From Lichtheimia corymbifera B2541 (Eukaryota > Mucoromycota > Mucoromycetes > Mucorales > Lichtheimiaceae): DNA of 64,000 nt. The notes under the pieces are model-generated. The model saw only the letters and a list, made by a program, of their open reading frames with translations, was not told where the DNA came from and ran no database searches. The DNA is taken from the NCBI GenBank assembly GCA_000697475.1, contig JNEU01000726.1, positions 1 through 64,000 on the forward strand. Direction: 5' to 3'. A program made the position numbers and the translations under genes. Positions 22,562-34,979 of the stretch are shown one piece after another (within the stretch, counting starts at the first letter, position 1; each line of letters opens with the position of its first letter).

Positions 22562-23950
22562 GGTGTGTGTGTTGTGTTGGTATAAGGAATGGAGATGGGG
22601 GCTGGTTGCTAAGGGGGAGGAAAAGCCGTTGTTGTGGAGAGAGGGGGTCTGTTGTGTATGTGCGAAAGCGGAAGTAAAAGATGTACGTAAAGGAAAAAGA
22701 AAACGAGTGCAAAGGATCGTCTAGAACTCACCCGAATAAGATTATCGGAGTCCCACAGGCAATATTGACTTGCACACTCACTCTTTTCGACCGCAAAAAG
22801 ATGAATGATGATAGTCGCTTGACAACCACTTTAAAATGAAACACACGGCCAATGACAGGGCAACAAAAAGTATCCTCTTGGGTGACAAGTCAATTGTGAA
22901 TGGCTTGCAAATGCTAAAAATGATTTTTGCACTAGGATGTTTTTGGCCAGCTGCTGCTTTTGTTTACATTGAGTGCTTTGTGTTCTTCATTGTGTACCAA
23001 TGCAGCACCCATAAAAGGCTCTTGTGGGTCGTACGAATTTTAACAATCAATTCAAAGAGTACAACCATGGTAGTGTCATTGTATCATTGAAATGCTGCTT
23101 GCATCCTATCCTCCTTTTGATGGAGGAGGTGGTCATGACCGATATCCTTTTCGATCGGAGCACAACTTCGCGTATACAGATCTTCCATAAGCCGATCCTT
23201 TCATGATAAAGTCATGATGGCCACTGATTATTGAACCACCAACATGTCACCATCATCATCATCATAGCTTGAGAGCAATGACACCTCAACCAAAAGTATG
23301 AGCTCTCGTTGAATGGTACCTTTCATTATCCGTATATCGTTTAGGGCTTGTATGCTCAATCTAAAACCGCTACTGTGCCCAGAATAGTATGAAACTAATT
23401 GCAAGCATGAGAGCAAATGTGCCAATGCGTACATATTTTTTTACCCCTGCCCCCAAATTCTTGGATCAGATATATATATGCATACGCTTACGGCTTTGAT
23501 GCTGTGCAACAAAGCGTATCCCGAGATCTTGGGTCATAAACATGAGACATAATTATCAATTGGATAAGCAAAAAGAATCCTTGTATTCTAGACCAGCTTA
23601 GCATACGGTGCAGAAAAATGATGACGAGGGTAAAAAGCGACGGGAAACGAAAGCATAATGCATACGGCAAAAAAGAAAAGAAAAAAATGTACAAGTGAAA
23701 GAGGAAAAAGGGATCATCATAATACTAGAGAAACGAATGCGAGGTAGTGGTAATTGGTGGGTGGATCGATATATAAAAAGGGGGTTTACATGGCCCATTG
23801 GCTCGTGTGCATAAGCTTGTAGTATGTGGTGTAGGTGGGTGGGTGGGTGAATAGATGTGACGACGACACAGAGTGTGATGCAATAATGATGGAAGAAAGG
23901 AGATGCACACACAAGCTGAATGTATGATGTCAAATATAGGACAGTGATAA
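22562..23950. other. Intergenic, no gene seen
   Basis: Flank between the small minus-strand gene and the 3' end of the velvet gene. It contains purine-rich stretches and low-complexity runs but no supported exon. Confidence 0.45.
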
Positions 23951-25534
23951 TTAAAAGGGATGTGATTGCAAAAGGTGCTGGATAGGGACACGGCCTGTCC
24001 CGAATGCTGCTGGTGCCGAAGGTATCGGGGCTGGGAGATGCCGGCTTGTGTTTGGTAAACTATCCGCAATGATAGCACTTAACGATGGTAATCGATCATT
24101 GCTGGTGCTAATACTATGTCGAGGACTGATATCACCAAGCGTAGATGGTGGTGTTAATGGCGGAGCATCACTGTTGTTGCTGTTATGATGATAAGCAAAC
24201 ATGGAATGTTGTTGTGGTGGATGTTGCTGAGTATAATGATAATCTGCAAGTCCTGGTGGCGGGGTAGACACCGGATGTTCAAAATGGGATGATGCTGGTG
24301 TTGGTAGTGGTGTATGTCGTTGTGGTGCCATTGATGGTGTGCAAGGAGGAGGAGATGGCATGGATGAATGCTGATGATGATGATGCTGTTGTACAAAAAC
24401 AGGCTCACGTGCATGCATCATCTCCTTGGTTAAAGAAGGAGCCGCAGTCGTAGCAGGCGTTGATGCATACCAACGCCCCATGTGGATACCATGCTGCTGT
24501 TGTTGTGGAGATGGTTGTCGGGAAGACTGCAATGACGGCGATGGTCGCCGAGAGGTAGCACCATCATCTGATGAAGGCGATGTTGTATGATCGAGTTTAC
24601 GTTTTCTACCACCACTATTAAAATGAACTCGGTTAAGAATGCATGATCCTACATTGATAGCACATGTTTTCAGCTTACGAAGTAAGGCGATGTTCCTTGC
24701 GAATGCGCATCTTGACGCCCTGGTCACAAAAAGTGCGTGATAAGAATGTTGCTTCATGCGGACCTGGGAAGCGCTTTGGCAAATACACGGTGAATGCATC
24801 TGACAGCAGCGTCTTGCGATTTTGCACTGTGCCTCTAAACAACGACACAATATAAGGTGAGCAAGGTATTAAACATGAGGCGAGATAATAATAACATACT
24901 CTGTGATTTCGAATAAGCTAAAATGCAATCGATATCTGCCTTCTTTCTTTACAGCGAGATCTCCAAATACAAAGAACCCGCCATCCGAATTGTCAATATC
25001 TCGGAGTCGATATAAGGATGATACGGTGGAGCCGGAAAGATATTCTTGGGAGGGAAGCAATAGCTGAGATGGGTCATCATCTCGCACAATGTTGGCTACC
25101 AAATAGTAAAATGGGCTTTGGAGACTTTTCCTAAAATCATATAACACGTTAATGATTTATGCACACGATAGGAGAAACAAGGTAGACTTACTTGATGTCA
25201 TCCTCTGAGCAGTTAAGCCATTGCATCTGTAGAATTGGGGGAGGATCGATCGGCCGTCGGTCTTTTGGTTGGGGGGAATGACACGGGTAAAACTTGAGTA
25301 AAAGCGGGCATCATGTATATATCGTTTTGCTTAATTACCTCGTTCGTTTGGAACGCTCATCTTGGCCCTTTCAGGTTGTTGACGAATGATGACATCGTAT
25401 TCTCTATAACATTAGCATTACAATTAGTGAAATGTATCATTATGGGATATATTAAGTTGTATGTACCTCCTGTCAGGGAGATCTGCCAATGAACTGGAGA
25501 TAAAACGATAGGTACAGCTGCTAGCGGCACTCAT
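23951..25534 (-). CDS. Velvet-domain transcription regulator
   Basis: Six exons: 25534-25467, 25403-25339, 25261-25192, 25130-24900, 24834-24679 and 24614-23951, giving 417 residues. The velvet domain fills about residues 20-205: [41 protein letters not shown], then [26 protein letters not shown] and [26 protein letters not shown]. The block ends with a basic KRKLD, a likely nuclear signal. The remaining half is His/Gln/Pro/Ser-rich and probably disordered. Velvet proteins bind DNA as homo- or heterodimers in the nucleus and control development and secondary metabolism in fungi. The domain is compact, as in VosA/VelC types, without the long internal insert of VelB. Which subfamily applies cannot be settled by eye. 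Confidence 0.92.
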
Positions 25535-26309
25535 GATTGTGTATCTGCCGTATGTATATGGTTGTTCTTGTCAAGTATAACACGGTGTTGATGTTGGATC
25601 TTTGGGGAATGCAAAGCTACGAGCAAGAGAAAGCGTTGAGCTTTTAAAAGAAGGCAAAGAGAGGAAAGAAAAAAAGATGAGAGAAAGAGAGAGAGGAGGA
25701 CGTGCACCAAACAATTACAAAAAACAATACATGATTCGGGAAAGCACTTCCCCGTCGATTCAACACCGGTTCTGGGTAAAAAAAGGATGATGGCAATGAT
25801 GCAGATGTCGGAAGACCTAAAAATTGACCTTAATTTGAATAAATTTACCCTAAAGGGTATGCCAAGACCTTCCCGGGAGATTTCAATCATCCACAAAAGG
25901 CTTGGTTCCATTACCCTGTGTATCTCCCTGCTCCCCGCGTCCGCCACTGATTGCTTCAGAAGCAGCGAATTATATTCATGACATCTCAATATACAAAGGA
26001 TCGATACATAATAAAGTTGAAACGTGATGATTGTTGTTGGGTAGTTACGAATGGCATGGGTTTGTAGTAGAATCAGCGACTTGAAACGCTGATGGACATC
26101 AAGTTGAGTTTTCTTTGTGTTGGTGTTGAAGCGATTCATAGTAATGAAGCTTGTGATACACAAACACCCTTTGTGTTCATGAGCGACAAGCAGATCAAAT
26201 GCCAGGTTTGGTGAATATATTTTTAAACTGGGTCTATTTTCTTCAAGGGGGTAACCATGGCACATGTCTCTTATACGTTTGCACACGCTCTCACACGCCA
26301 TCATTATGA
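25535..26309. other. Intergenic: upstream flank of the velvet gene
   Basis: Holds the velvet promoter and leader, with purine-rich AGAGAG tracts around 25640-25700 on the plus strand. No other gene was seen. Confidence 0.45.
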
Positions 26310-26586
26310 TCATTGTATATAACGCATACTGCGATAGGTTTTTTTAATTCTTGCAGCGACTCCAACAGCAGTCTCCTTTTCTTGGCTGACACCGCGGCAA
26401 TACCCGAAGTGAAATTTCTGTTGCAGATTCATACCCACTGAGAGCAAGTGAGAAAATTCCAGGGCGAAACATAGCTGGATCTACATGGCCATGATGGCAA
26501 AGCCTGATAACGTGGCCGTTGTTGTTGTTGTTTACTCCTGATGACCATTTTTCTTCATCCGATTTTTTATCGTTAGCGTCATCCAT
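26310..26586 (-). CDS. Candidate small spliced gene, unknown
   Basis: An ATG frame at 26586-26435, joined by a 49-bp GTATGA...CAG intron to 26385-26310, gives 75 residues: an acidic start (MDDANDKKSDEEKW), an Asn run, a His-rich middle and a basic end (VAARIKKTYRSMRYIQ). Donor and acceptor are both canonical and the join stays in frame. The intron is at the short end for this genome, and no family or promoter is recognisable. It may be a chance arrangement. Confidence 0.3.
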
Positions 26587-29565
26587 GTGGCTTCCTTGGT
26601 CGTTTTACATGTGGAGTGTGTTTTGAGCTTATGTGTGGTTTATCATCGGCCAAAACATAAGCCTTTACCCTGCTGCCGGGGCTCGTTGACCCACGTGTAC
26701 CATTATCATCCTTTGCAAAATGTTGGTTTGTGCGGAGTCGGTGAGCACACACATGTCCGTTACCACGTTCAGCTCTTGCCCTGACACTTGCCGTAAAAGG
26801 AGATGATCGCTACTTATGATACAACCTAGTGCATCACATTCGATCAAACACATGTATGGGTTAGCTATATGAAAAAGATCCATTGTATATGACACCAAAG
26901 CAAATAATAGCATCTCTATTATTCGTATAGCCTCTTCGATATCACGTACTTACGCATCCATGTCTTTGAATTGAGAGTGCAGGTTGTTTGGCAAACGAGA
27001 TTGATAGTTGGCATTTGTACCAACACAGGTGGATGAGCCAGTAGTAACCAAGGCACCATCCTTTTTCCCTCTATGCTATATGCTGGTGATGCGGGGAAGT
27101 TTTGCTGGGATACAGTTGCTGCAGCACTTGACCAATCAAATTCATTTCTATCCTATGCGTTACAATGAGCAGCAGCTCATGGCTTGGTTTGATACGCGGT
27201 CTCTTCAAAGCACTATTTGGATTGCGTATACGACTTTCATTCACGGTTGCTTACTTGAACGTCAATTTGCAATACCCAAACACCAAAGTAAATAAACAAT
27301 CATTAATATATTTCATGCTCTAGTCGTGCTACTGAATATGAAAATGCAATCATAAGCGTTCCTTGCATAAAGGACCAATGATTCAAATGACGACGTGATC
27401 TTGTTTATCGAGCAGTAATATATGGTCACATATGTAATCAGTATCTACTCGGCCAGTTGTCTCCCTCAAACACCGCTTGAAATGCAGGCTTGATCACTGC
27501 GCTGGTGATGAAGTGGCGTGCATGGAGAGATTAATGCGATATCTTCTGATTTCGAAAAGCGACTACACTATGCTTTCCTTCACTCAAGATTGGTCACCCA
27601 TTTCAGCTTCGTCTATATTTCATTGCTAGTGTATACGCGTTAATTGTCATTGTCGGCGTCGTCTTTGACATATCGTCTCTTCGTTTGGTAGTCGACGTTA
27701 TGATTGAAGTGTATTGTAATCCCACATTACTACAGCTTTTGGGAGCAGACTTACAGTAAGCCTTTCATTGACGTATGCCATTGGCCACTTTAGCGCTCGT
27801 TTAAGAGGGAAAAAAAGCAGGCATAGATCGTGCTGACACCAGTGTAACGGCTTCTTGCAGCTTCGACAAATACAGTTGATATTCGATGATCGGTCATGAC
27901 ACCACAGCAAGTATACAAGTCACTATCGACCATATGTAACTGCATGCTTATGATCATGGGGTCCATAACAACATAACGGAACGTAAAAGTTGCCATATGC
28001 AAATGAGCGGCATTTGGATGCTTATGAAGTTTGGATGCTTTGAAAGATGTAAGGTCGATCAAAAGGAATGATTGAATAGTAGTACATACTTACATCATCA
28101 CGGGAACATTTTGTTGTTTGGATGCGCGATGACCATGCGGCACTGCAGCTTGCTGAGATACGACACAATAGTCATGCACATTTCACGTGTGCCTTACTTG
28201 CCGACAGCAGCACAATGGAACGACTGATTTTATTTCCCGCCGTGTCTGTGCCCTGACCATAATGGATCATGCACCCGCGTTTTCGCCGTCATTACGTACT
28301 AGTCATCTATTCATTGCTTTCGACCAAATCTTGGATTGTCGCGAGTAAAAAGCTTATACAACATTATACACGAATATGGATAAATGGCAACCTGGAAATG
28401 GCATATGCATTACATACACTGATGTCCGACATACCATGTTGACATGTCGTTCTATCGACCCAAATGACAAACTACCACATGCCCCCTGCTGGGCCTCATC
28501 TGCATTGCATTGCTTGAACCCTTCTTCATCGCATATTCACATTATCACATATTACGCAGGTTCCACCTTGGTAACCAATATAGCATCATCACTATTCTTC
28601 TCGCTTATGTTTATCCTTCTTTGCTATGGTCATGGCTACCCAGTTATTGTGATTGTAAAGATAAGCATGGTAATGTTTTATATACGTGTACGTCCTGATT
28701 GTATTATAAACTAAAGTTTAACTATATTACAATGGCTGCTGCTGCGGGAGATAGAATAAAGATTAATAGCGGTGGGTGTCAGCCGGGAAACGAGATCTTT
28801 CTCACACTCCTACTCGCATCACGAAAACAATACCAGATATATGCATGGCTGATCAGTAAATTCATTATGACACAACTTGGATGCATTCATCCTATCCACT
28901 CGCTGGCTACCTACTTGAAAGAATAGTGCCATAATGAAAAGAAAGACCAGCTGTCATTATCATGATATAAAAGGCACAGCCAATTTAACTATGCAAACAG
29001 ACGCCCTGTATTAGAAATGCATGCTGACATCAAGCAGTTGCCCGTTTACTACCATTTGCTCCGGAGTAGTGTTCCAGACAAAAGGCTGCTTGCCAAGCTC
29101 ACGTGGGCACAGCATTGGCAGTGTCACACAAAATGGTCATCCCACCCTGCTCTAACGCCCATTTACCTTTCATTCTTCTTTTGGAGAATTTACTGCGAGC
29201 GACGATAATGCAACAATATCATAGACGCCATATCAAAGAAATCTCTTTTCTACCCCTATTGTGCAGTTATGTCTTTATTTCAAGGGATTATGTTGGATCA
29301 TTAAAAGGGTCAAGGGGTTAGTACTACTGCGAGGAGACGACATAATGAGCGCTATTGTGTACCCCGTTACCTAACATTACAGGAGGGTCATGTTTACCAA
29401 AATGTGCTCATTTTGTATGCAGCGATGTTGATTATTGCATAAGCAAGGAATGGATTGTGTAGTTTGGGGGTGAGCGATAAACGTTAATGGGGATACCCAA
29501 AAGGAATATGCGAAAGAGATGTGGAGAAGCATACCTTTTTTATCAAGAGACCGAACATCGTTTAT
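26587..29565. other. Gene-poor intergenic region
   Basis: About 3 kb with only scattered short frames on both strands. None has splice continuity, domain resemblance or a match to another copy in the window. Frames near 27008-27295 and 27790-28062 are the longest, but the first lacks an ATG. Confidence 0.4.
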
Positions 29566-29811
29566 TCATTCTTTTACTACGGTGGTTACAGTTGCTGTAG
29601 TCGTTTTTCTTTCCTCCTGAACAAACCATGAATGAGGGGGGGCAATAACGGGTTGATTGTAGCTAAAAATTAGAATGAGTCCCAATGTTTTCTGCTGTGG
29701 TCCGCGCACATACGATTTTTGACTATTCTTGGGCAGTAGTTTTTGTACCCTGAAAGCTGTTTCGCGCGACACGGCATTCTTTCCCATCTCATCTGCCCCT
29801 GAATTGACCAT
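29566..29811 (-). CDS. Candidate small spliced gene, unknown
   Basis: The ATG at 29811 opens a frame that either reads through (81 residues) or loses a 51-bp intron (29713-29663, GTATGT...TTTTTAG) to give 64 residues. The spliced form joins KNSQKS to YNQPVIAPPHSWFVQEER. Removal of the intron is in frame either way, so frame gives no proof. An AT-rich TTAATATAAT box lies just upstream. No known domain or signal peptide is present. Confidence 0.35.
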   Translation of the reverse strand: MVNSGADEMGKNAVSRETAFRVQKLLPKNSQKSYVRGPQQKTLGLILIFSYNQPVIAPPHSWFVQEERKTTTATVTTVVKE

Positions 29812-30520
29812 TGGGTCTTTGTATTATATTAACCTTTGATCAGTTACCATGAATATGTATATACACACAATGAAAATGCTACATGATCGCTGGGTATGTG
29901 GGACAGATCGGCAGAGCAGTGCAACAGCATGGGTAGTGCAAAAAGGCAATGCACTCCCCACACCCCCAATTTCCGCACACAACGCAACAAGATATCCCCG
30001 CACATAATCCACTATCCTCCCCCCAATGTCACAAATGCGATGGGTACTGGGATGTCAAATGAGCGTCAAATAATAAAACAGGCACTGATGCATTAGAAAG
30101 GCGTGGGTAAAAGGAGATACTTGATGTTGTTGCATTGTATGTATGCGCCGTAGTATAAGCCTGTCTGCTGCAGCAATCGGGCATCAGTCACCAAAAAGGG
30201 GGAAGCATCTATGAGTGTAAAGTGGAAATCGACGATTTTCCGATCGCGAGACATAGTCCAGCCAACTTTTTCATGTACATGTGCTGACCCTATAAAGTAA
30301 TCAGCGGGCAGGTGCGACTAAAAAAGTCACTGCACAGACGCTGCTCAAAGTCGACAAACCTATAAAAGCGATTCACGTCCACCAGTATGTCCATGCTCTC
30401 TCTCACACACGACTTTTTTTTTTCTTTTTCGCTATTCACTGACATCCTTTATTCATTTGCCATATTACACCTTCTTGCTTTTACTTTTACCAGTAAACTC
30501 GACTTCTTTTTATCTCAAAC
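29812..30520. other. Intergenic: promoter region of the bHLH gene
   Basis: No gene was seen. The last 160 bp contain a TATA box and a pyrimidine-rich leader running to the ATG at 30521. Confidence 0.5.
30361..30368 (+). promoter_or_regulatory. TATA box of the bHLH gene
   Basis: TATAAAAG lies 160 bp before the ATG at 30521 and is followed by a long CT-rich leader (CTCTCTCTC, then T-rich), a common fungal core promoter arrangement. Confidence 0.5.
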
Positions 30521-31235
30521 ATGCCATCCGAGAAATGCAAAATGATGCGCCAAGTTTTCTTTGGCTCCTTCAGCGCTGTAGCGCCTTATCGTATGTATAC
30601 CCTGTCCCACATAAACAAAAACTCTAGTTACAAGGAACGCACATGTTGTGTCCCAACGTGATCTAACCAGCTGTATCTCTCTTTTTTCTCATAGCCACAG
30701 ACGACCGGATGTGTCGAATGGTCCATCATCATCAAAACAATCAATTACCATGCACCCGTTGTGATCATGATGCGGCTTTGGCGGATCGACGATCAGCTCA
30801 CAATGCTCTGGAACGTCAACGACGCGAACATCTTAACACGAAATTTCAAGAACTTGCTCATGCTTTACCATCCTTACAAAATATCCGCCGCCCAAGCAAA
30901 ACAATGATTGTATCCAAATCACTCGATTTTGGTAAGGTGTCAACGTCTTGGTCATTTTTGGCTATCAGTCGTTTAACGTGATTATACTTTTTTGTGATAT
31001 AGTTGCTGCAAGCATTCATCGCGAAACAAGCTATATGGCCGAGATCCTTCAGCTACGACGACAAAACGAACGACTACGTAAGCAAGCATCCACGCTTTCA
31101 CAATTTCTGATCCTCGACGATCCACTTGCACCACCATCTTACACAACCATGCCTGATGTTTGCTATCCTTTGACATCTCCAGCAGTATCAACAGCAATGA
31201 CTGAAAAAAACAGCAGTGCAAAATACATGTGCTAA
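30521..31235 (+). CDS. Basic helix-loop-helix transcription factor
   Basis: Three exons: 30521-30590, 30695-30931 and 31003-31235, giving 179 residues. The bHLH domain spans about 56-110: the basic region DRRSAHNALERQRREHLN has the His/Glu/Arg (H-x3-E-x3-R) pattern that reads E-box cores of the CACGTG class. Helix 1 is TKFQELAHALP, a short loop follows, and helix 2 runs from KTMIVSKSLDFVAASIH. A leucine-heptad-like extension follows (YMAEILQLRRQNERLRKQASTL), so the factor is probably of bHLH-zipper type. Such factors bind DNA as dimers in the nucleus. Two Cys-x-x-Cys-like residues (PCTRC) precede the domain. Target genes cannot be inferred. Confidence 0.88.
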
Positions 31236-33929
31236 ATCAAAACGCAGGGCATGCCCTGTTCGTATATCTTGCGCTCTTTTTCTCTTTTACATGCCCCAAC
31301 CCCGCACATAATTCATGTTAAGCCCACACCTCCCGTCTTCTTTTTTGTATAGTCCGCCTCCCACATGCATCACACTTTTCGCTTTTCTTTGTAACTTTTT
31401 CTTCTATAACGCTTCTTCCATATATTGATTATTGGAATTTACAATGCATTTGTTATTAATACATGCCACGTATGTGAGCTCGTACAAAATACACACAGAC
31501 ATCATCGTGCAACCTTAGCCAATGTCCCGAAATTGCACGTTCTTTAATATGCCGATCATTGACTTTATTGTTACCACAAGGTTGCACATCATGCTGGATA
31601 AGTCGCGCGCGCGGGTGCTTGTCCTTTTAAAAAACGATCCAACGTATTCATTATGCATGCTGTTGCTCAAGAATGACCCCATGACAGACAGCAAGCCAAA
31701 AACTATCAGGTCAGGCTGCTGATCTTTGCCATGTCCGGTATCTTGTGTCCGAAACGAAGATAGTGATGATGACACGTTCCTCCGCCGAAGAATGGTCTCT
31801 TGTTGGTTCTATATCCGTGCATTATATCCACGTAATCAGAATGCTGTTCTTCTCGATTGATTAACTTTTTACCCCCATTCGTCCCAGTAACCCTTTTTCT
31901 CCTCCACCCTCATTCAACATATCACGTGGCCTATTGTGTGGTTGTAGTCATAGGATGTTTATGATGTTTTGTGGATCTCCACACCATACTGTCGCATACA
32001 GTGTTTCATGTTGTACAGCAGCTATGTGGGTGGGTGGGGTTGGATCAATGACAGCTGGATATATAGGTGCATGCATATTGGTTTACTGGAATGTCTAGTA
32101 TGAAACATGTTTCTACAGGTATGTTGTTTGGTGCTTCGATGATGTGCACAATGTTGCTGATTTGGTCAAAGAGATAAAGCCCCATGTCGTCATCGTATTC
32201 CTCGTATTCTTCATCTTCCTTGACCTCTTCTTGAGTTTCCACATCAGCGCCAATGACACTCAACATGCAATAGTAGTAATGGCACCCCAATAAGAATAGC
32301 ACCAAGCTTGCTCAATAACCTATAATAACGGTCAATTATTCCAATCCATAGAAGCACATTAAAGACCTTTTCTTTACCTCTTCAAAGTATTTGCCATCGG
32401 GAGTCTGGAATAAGAAAACGATAATACGATCATTCTCACGAATCCAAAAGATCCTTTGACGTCTTCAATAGTGGGAACGGCTTTGTCACCAGGAGCGAAC
32501 AAAAGGTCAACAGCGAGATACTCGATTACAGAAGCGAAAAGAGAAAAGTAACTCCAAAGCGATCTGGTTTTCAATTGCAAAGCGCCTGTATAGGAAAAAA
32601 CATAGCTGCAAGGGGGGCGATTCCACGATGGATCCTGCTGCACCTTTCAAGATAATCTCGCAGATGATGCCCTTGCCATAGATATTTCCAATCTCCACCA
32701 GAATCCTTCTTGAGCTCCATTATGTCTCCAATGTTGCTTGATGATTGGTAATATAGTGTAGCCGAGCGAGAGCCTGCCAGTCTATTCCTTTAATAAGTTC
32801 ACTTGAACACAGCATATCCTGGAATGAACACTTTACCTTGATTATATCTCAATAGCATGTTTGCTTCAAACCGTATAGCCATGCCATCCATATTGTGCTG
32901 CTGCTGTTTCATTGAAGGCACGTTAACGAACAGGTCTTGCCTTTTTAGATACAATGCTATACGTACCAATGAATCAATATCCAGCAACCTTTGCTTTGAA
33001 ATCAGTCTCTTGTCACAGCCACAGCTACCATCATCCGACGATAAAACTACAGTCAACTCAATGTGAGATAACAAGGATAGCCTTCGCTTTCGTATCAACA
33101 TACCAAAAGCGACAATGTAAAAGACGTGTTCCTTGTGTGAGCCATGGAACGAATACACAGAATACACCTATGGATCTTGTACAAACGAAAGGATAGCACC
33201 CTACACGCGAACTTTAGTACCACAATGTCCAACTTATATAATAAAATAATGCAGCGATTGAACGTACATGTCGTGTTGGAATGGAAGCTTGAGCCATGAG
33301 TTGATCGCACGCGTCCTCGTTATAACTGGAAGGTATCGCCATTGACCTCCTGTTCATTCATTGACGCTGTGTAATGAAGGTATTGGCTATAGTTAATGCT
33401 CTGTATTTTTCCCTTGGAGTTGGTCTTACCTTGTAAAGCGGTAGTGGAGAAGAAGTGGTTCTTTGTCTTTCCTCTCGTTGTTCTCAATTTGTGCACTCCA
33501 TCCCACCCCGCCTGTTACTCAGTTACAGCTATAAATGTATACCTCCACAACATCCTATGCATTCAAACCAATATGGTCTATATCCACTACTCGAGACTTC
33601 AATTGAGCATAGTCCCCGTAATCAAGCTATCCATCCTTTTACTCTGGGCGGTATTGACGTCTATTGGGTCCGTGCACATCAATGCAGCTCAACTCATTTT
33701 GTACAACCACCACCGTCTGACACTCCTACCAACATACAAGATCATTCTCATTATATAATGGGCTCCTACTTTGTTGTAGAATGCTTGCGCGTAAATAGCC
33801 CAACGCTTTGCAAAGCAATCAACATCGTCCTAGTTATGCAGCAACGTGTCAAGGACGTGTGTGTAACCACAACGTGCCATTTCACCTCGCTTATTATAGT
33901 GCTGTCAAGAACATCCAACGTTAGGAGAA
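31236..33929. other. Gene-poor intergenic region with a possible pseudogene
   Basis: After the bHLH 3' flank, the only coding-like signal is the broken minus-strand stretch at 32045-32740. The rest shows unspliced short frames only. It ends where the second repeat cluster begins. Confidence 0.4.
32045..32740 (-). pseudogene. Possible gene remnant, unknown family
   Basis: Minus-strand pieces look coding but lie in changing frames: an early piece ELKKDSGGDWKYLWQGHHL, a middle piece with WIRENDRIIVFLFQTPDGK, and a later acidic piece EVKEDEEYEEYDDD. Possible splice sites exist (for example a TATTATAG acceptor near 32320), but I could not join the pieces into one frame. It is either a decayed gene or one whose exons I failed to resolve. 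Confidence 0.25.
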
Positions 33930-34975
33930 AGCAACTCCATCACGCTTACAGCATAAGTAAAACATAAAGGCAACTAGTTCTCAAAATTTCCATAGTGAAA
34001 CGTGGTGTCTTTATTAGAACAGGGTTGATCACCATGGTTGAAAGTACATTGTGTGAAAGTTTCAAGTTCGAGGAAGCCAATCTCGGGGGTCTAGGGCGGT
34101 CCACAACACGCGACCGTTCTACACCTGTATCCTACCATTCAAAATATTCACAATGAATTGTGCGGTTTTTAAATGAATAGAGTTGATCAGCATGTCCTAG
34201 CGAATCTTCATACCAAGTTTCAGGTTCGAGATGGGCAATCCCAAGGTGATTCATACTAAATGACAATTCAATGAATTTGGTCGGGTGCGGAATTTCAGTC
34301 GATCATAGTAAACCCCACATTATACCCTCCCATTCAATATTTTCAAATGAAGCGTTAGTAGTTTATTAAGACAAAGTTGATCAGCATGTCCAAGAGCATC
34401 TTGTGTGAAAGTTTGAGGTTCGAGATGGGCAATCTTGAGGTCATGGCCCGTTCACCATACATCTAATCCCGTCCGTTCAGCGTCCGGCGCTCCCATTTTA
34501 ATTCTCACAATGAAGCCTGCGACTTTAATATGAATGGAGTTAATTAGCATGTCGACGCCCAGCGCCCTGAACAAGTTTCACAATGGAGATGGACAATTGC
34601 GGGGGTGTGCACTATGCACCCTACTTGCGTTCCTTCCGTACTATATTTGGGCCCTCCGATTCATTGAATCATCATAATGAAGCATACGGTTTTTAAATGA
34701 ATGGAGTTGATCAGCATGACTCAGAGAACCTTCTTACCAAGTTTCAAGTTCAAGGTGGGGAATCCCAAGGTAATGCATACTAAATGACATTTCAATGAAT
34801 CCGGGCGGGTGCGGAATTTCACTCGATCATAGTAAACCCCACATTATACCCTCCCATTCAAAACGTTTAAATGAAGTGTGGGTTCTTTATTAATACAAAG
34901 TTGCTCAGCATTCCCGAACGCATATTCTGACCAAGTTTGAGGTCAAGGTGAGCAATCTCAACATCATGGACTAAT
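33930..34975 (+). repeat. Quasi-tandem module array, locus 2
   Basis: Six copies of the core module begin near 33985, 34155, 34345, 34509, 34676 and 34870, at spacings of about 165-195 bp. Each starts with (A)AATGAA and reads through a TTTA/TTAA-rich block to GTTGATCAGCATG, then CCAAGTTT.AGGTTCGAG and GGGCAATC. A larger unit of about 525 bp is also repeated: 34171-34400 and 34697-34925 share GGGTGCGGAATTTCA, CGATCATAGTAAACCCCACA and TTATACCCTCCCATTCAA almost unchanged. Confidence 0.75.
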
Positions 34976-34979
34976 ATAT

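Noticed and set aside
27008..27295. 95-codon frame in the gene-poor region
   Set aside because: It begins with TTG rather than ATG, has no flanking splice sites that extend it, and shows no recognisable domain.
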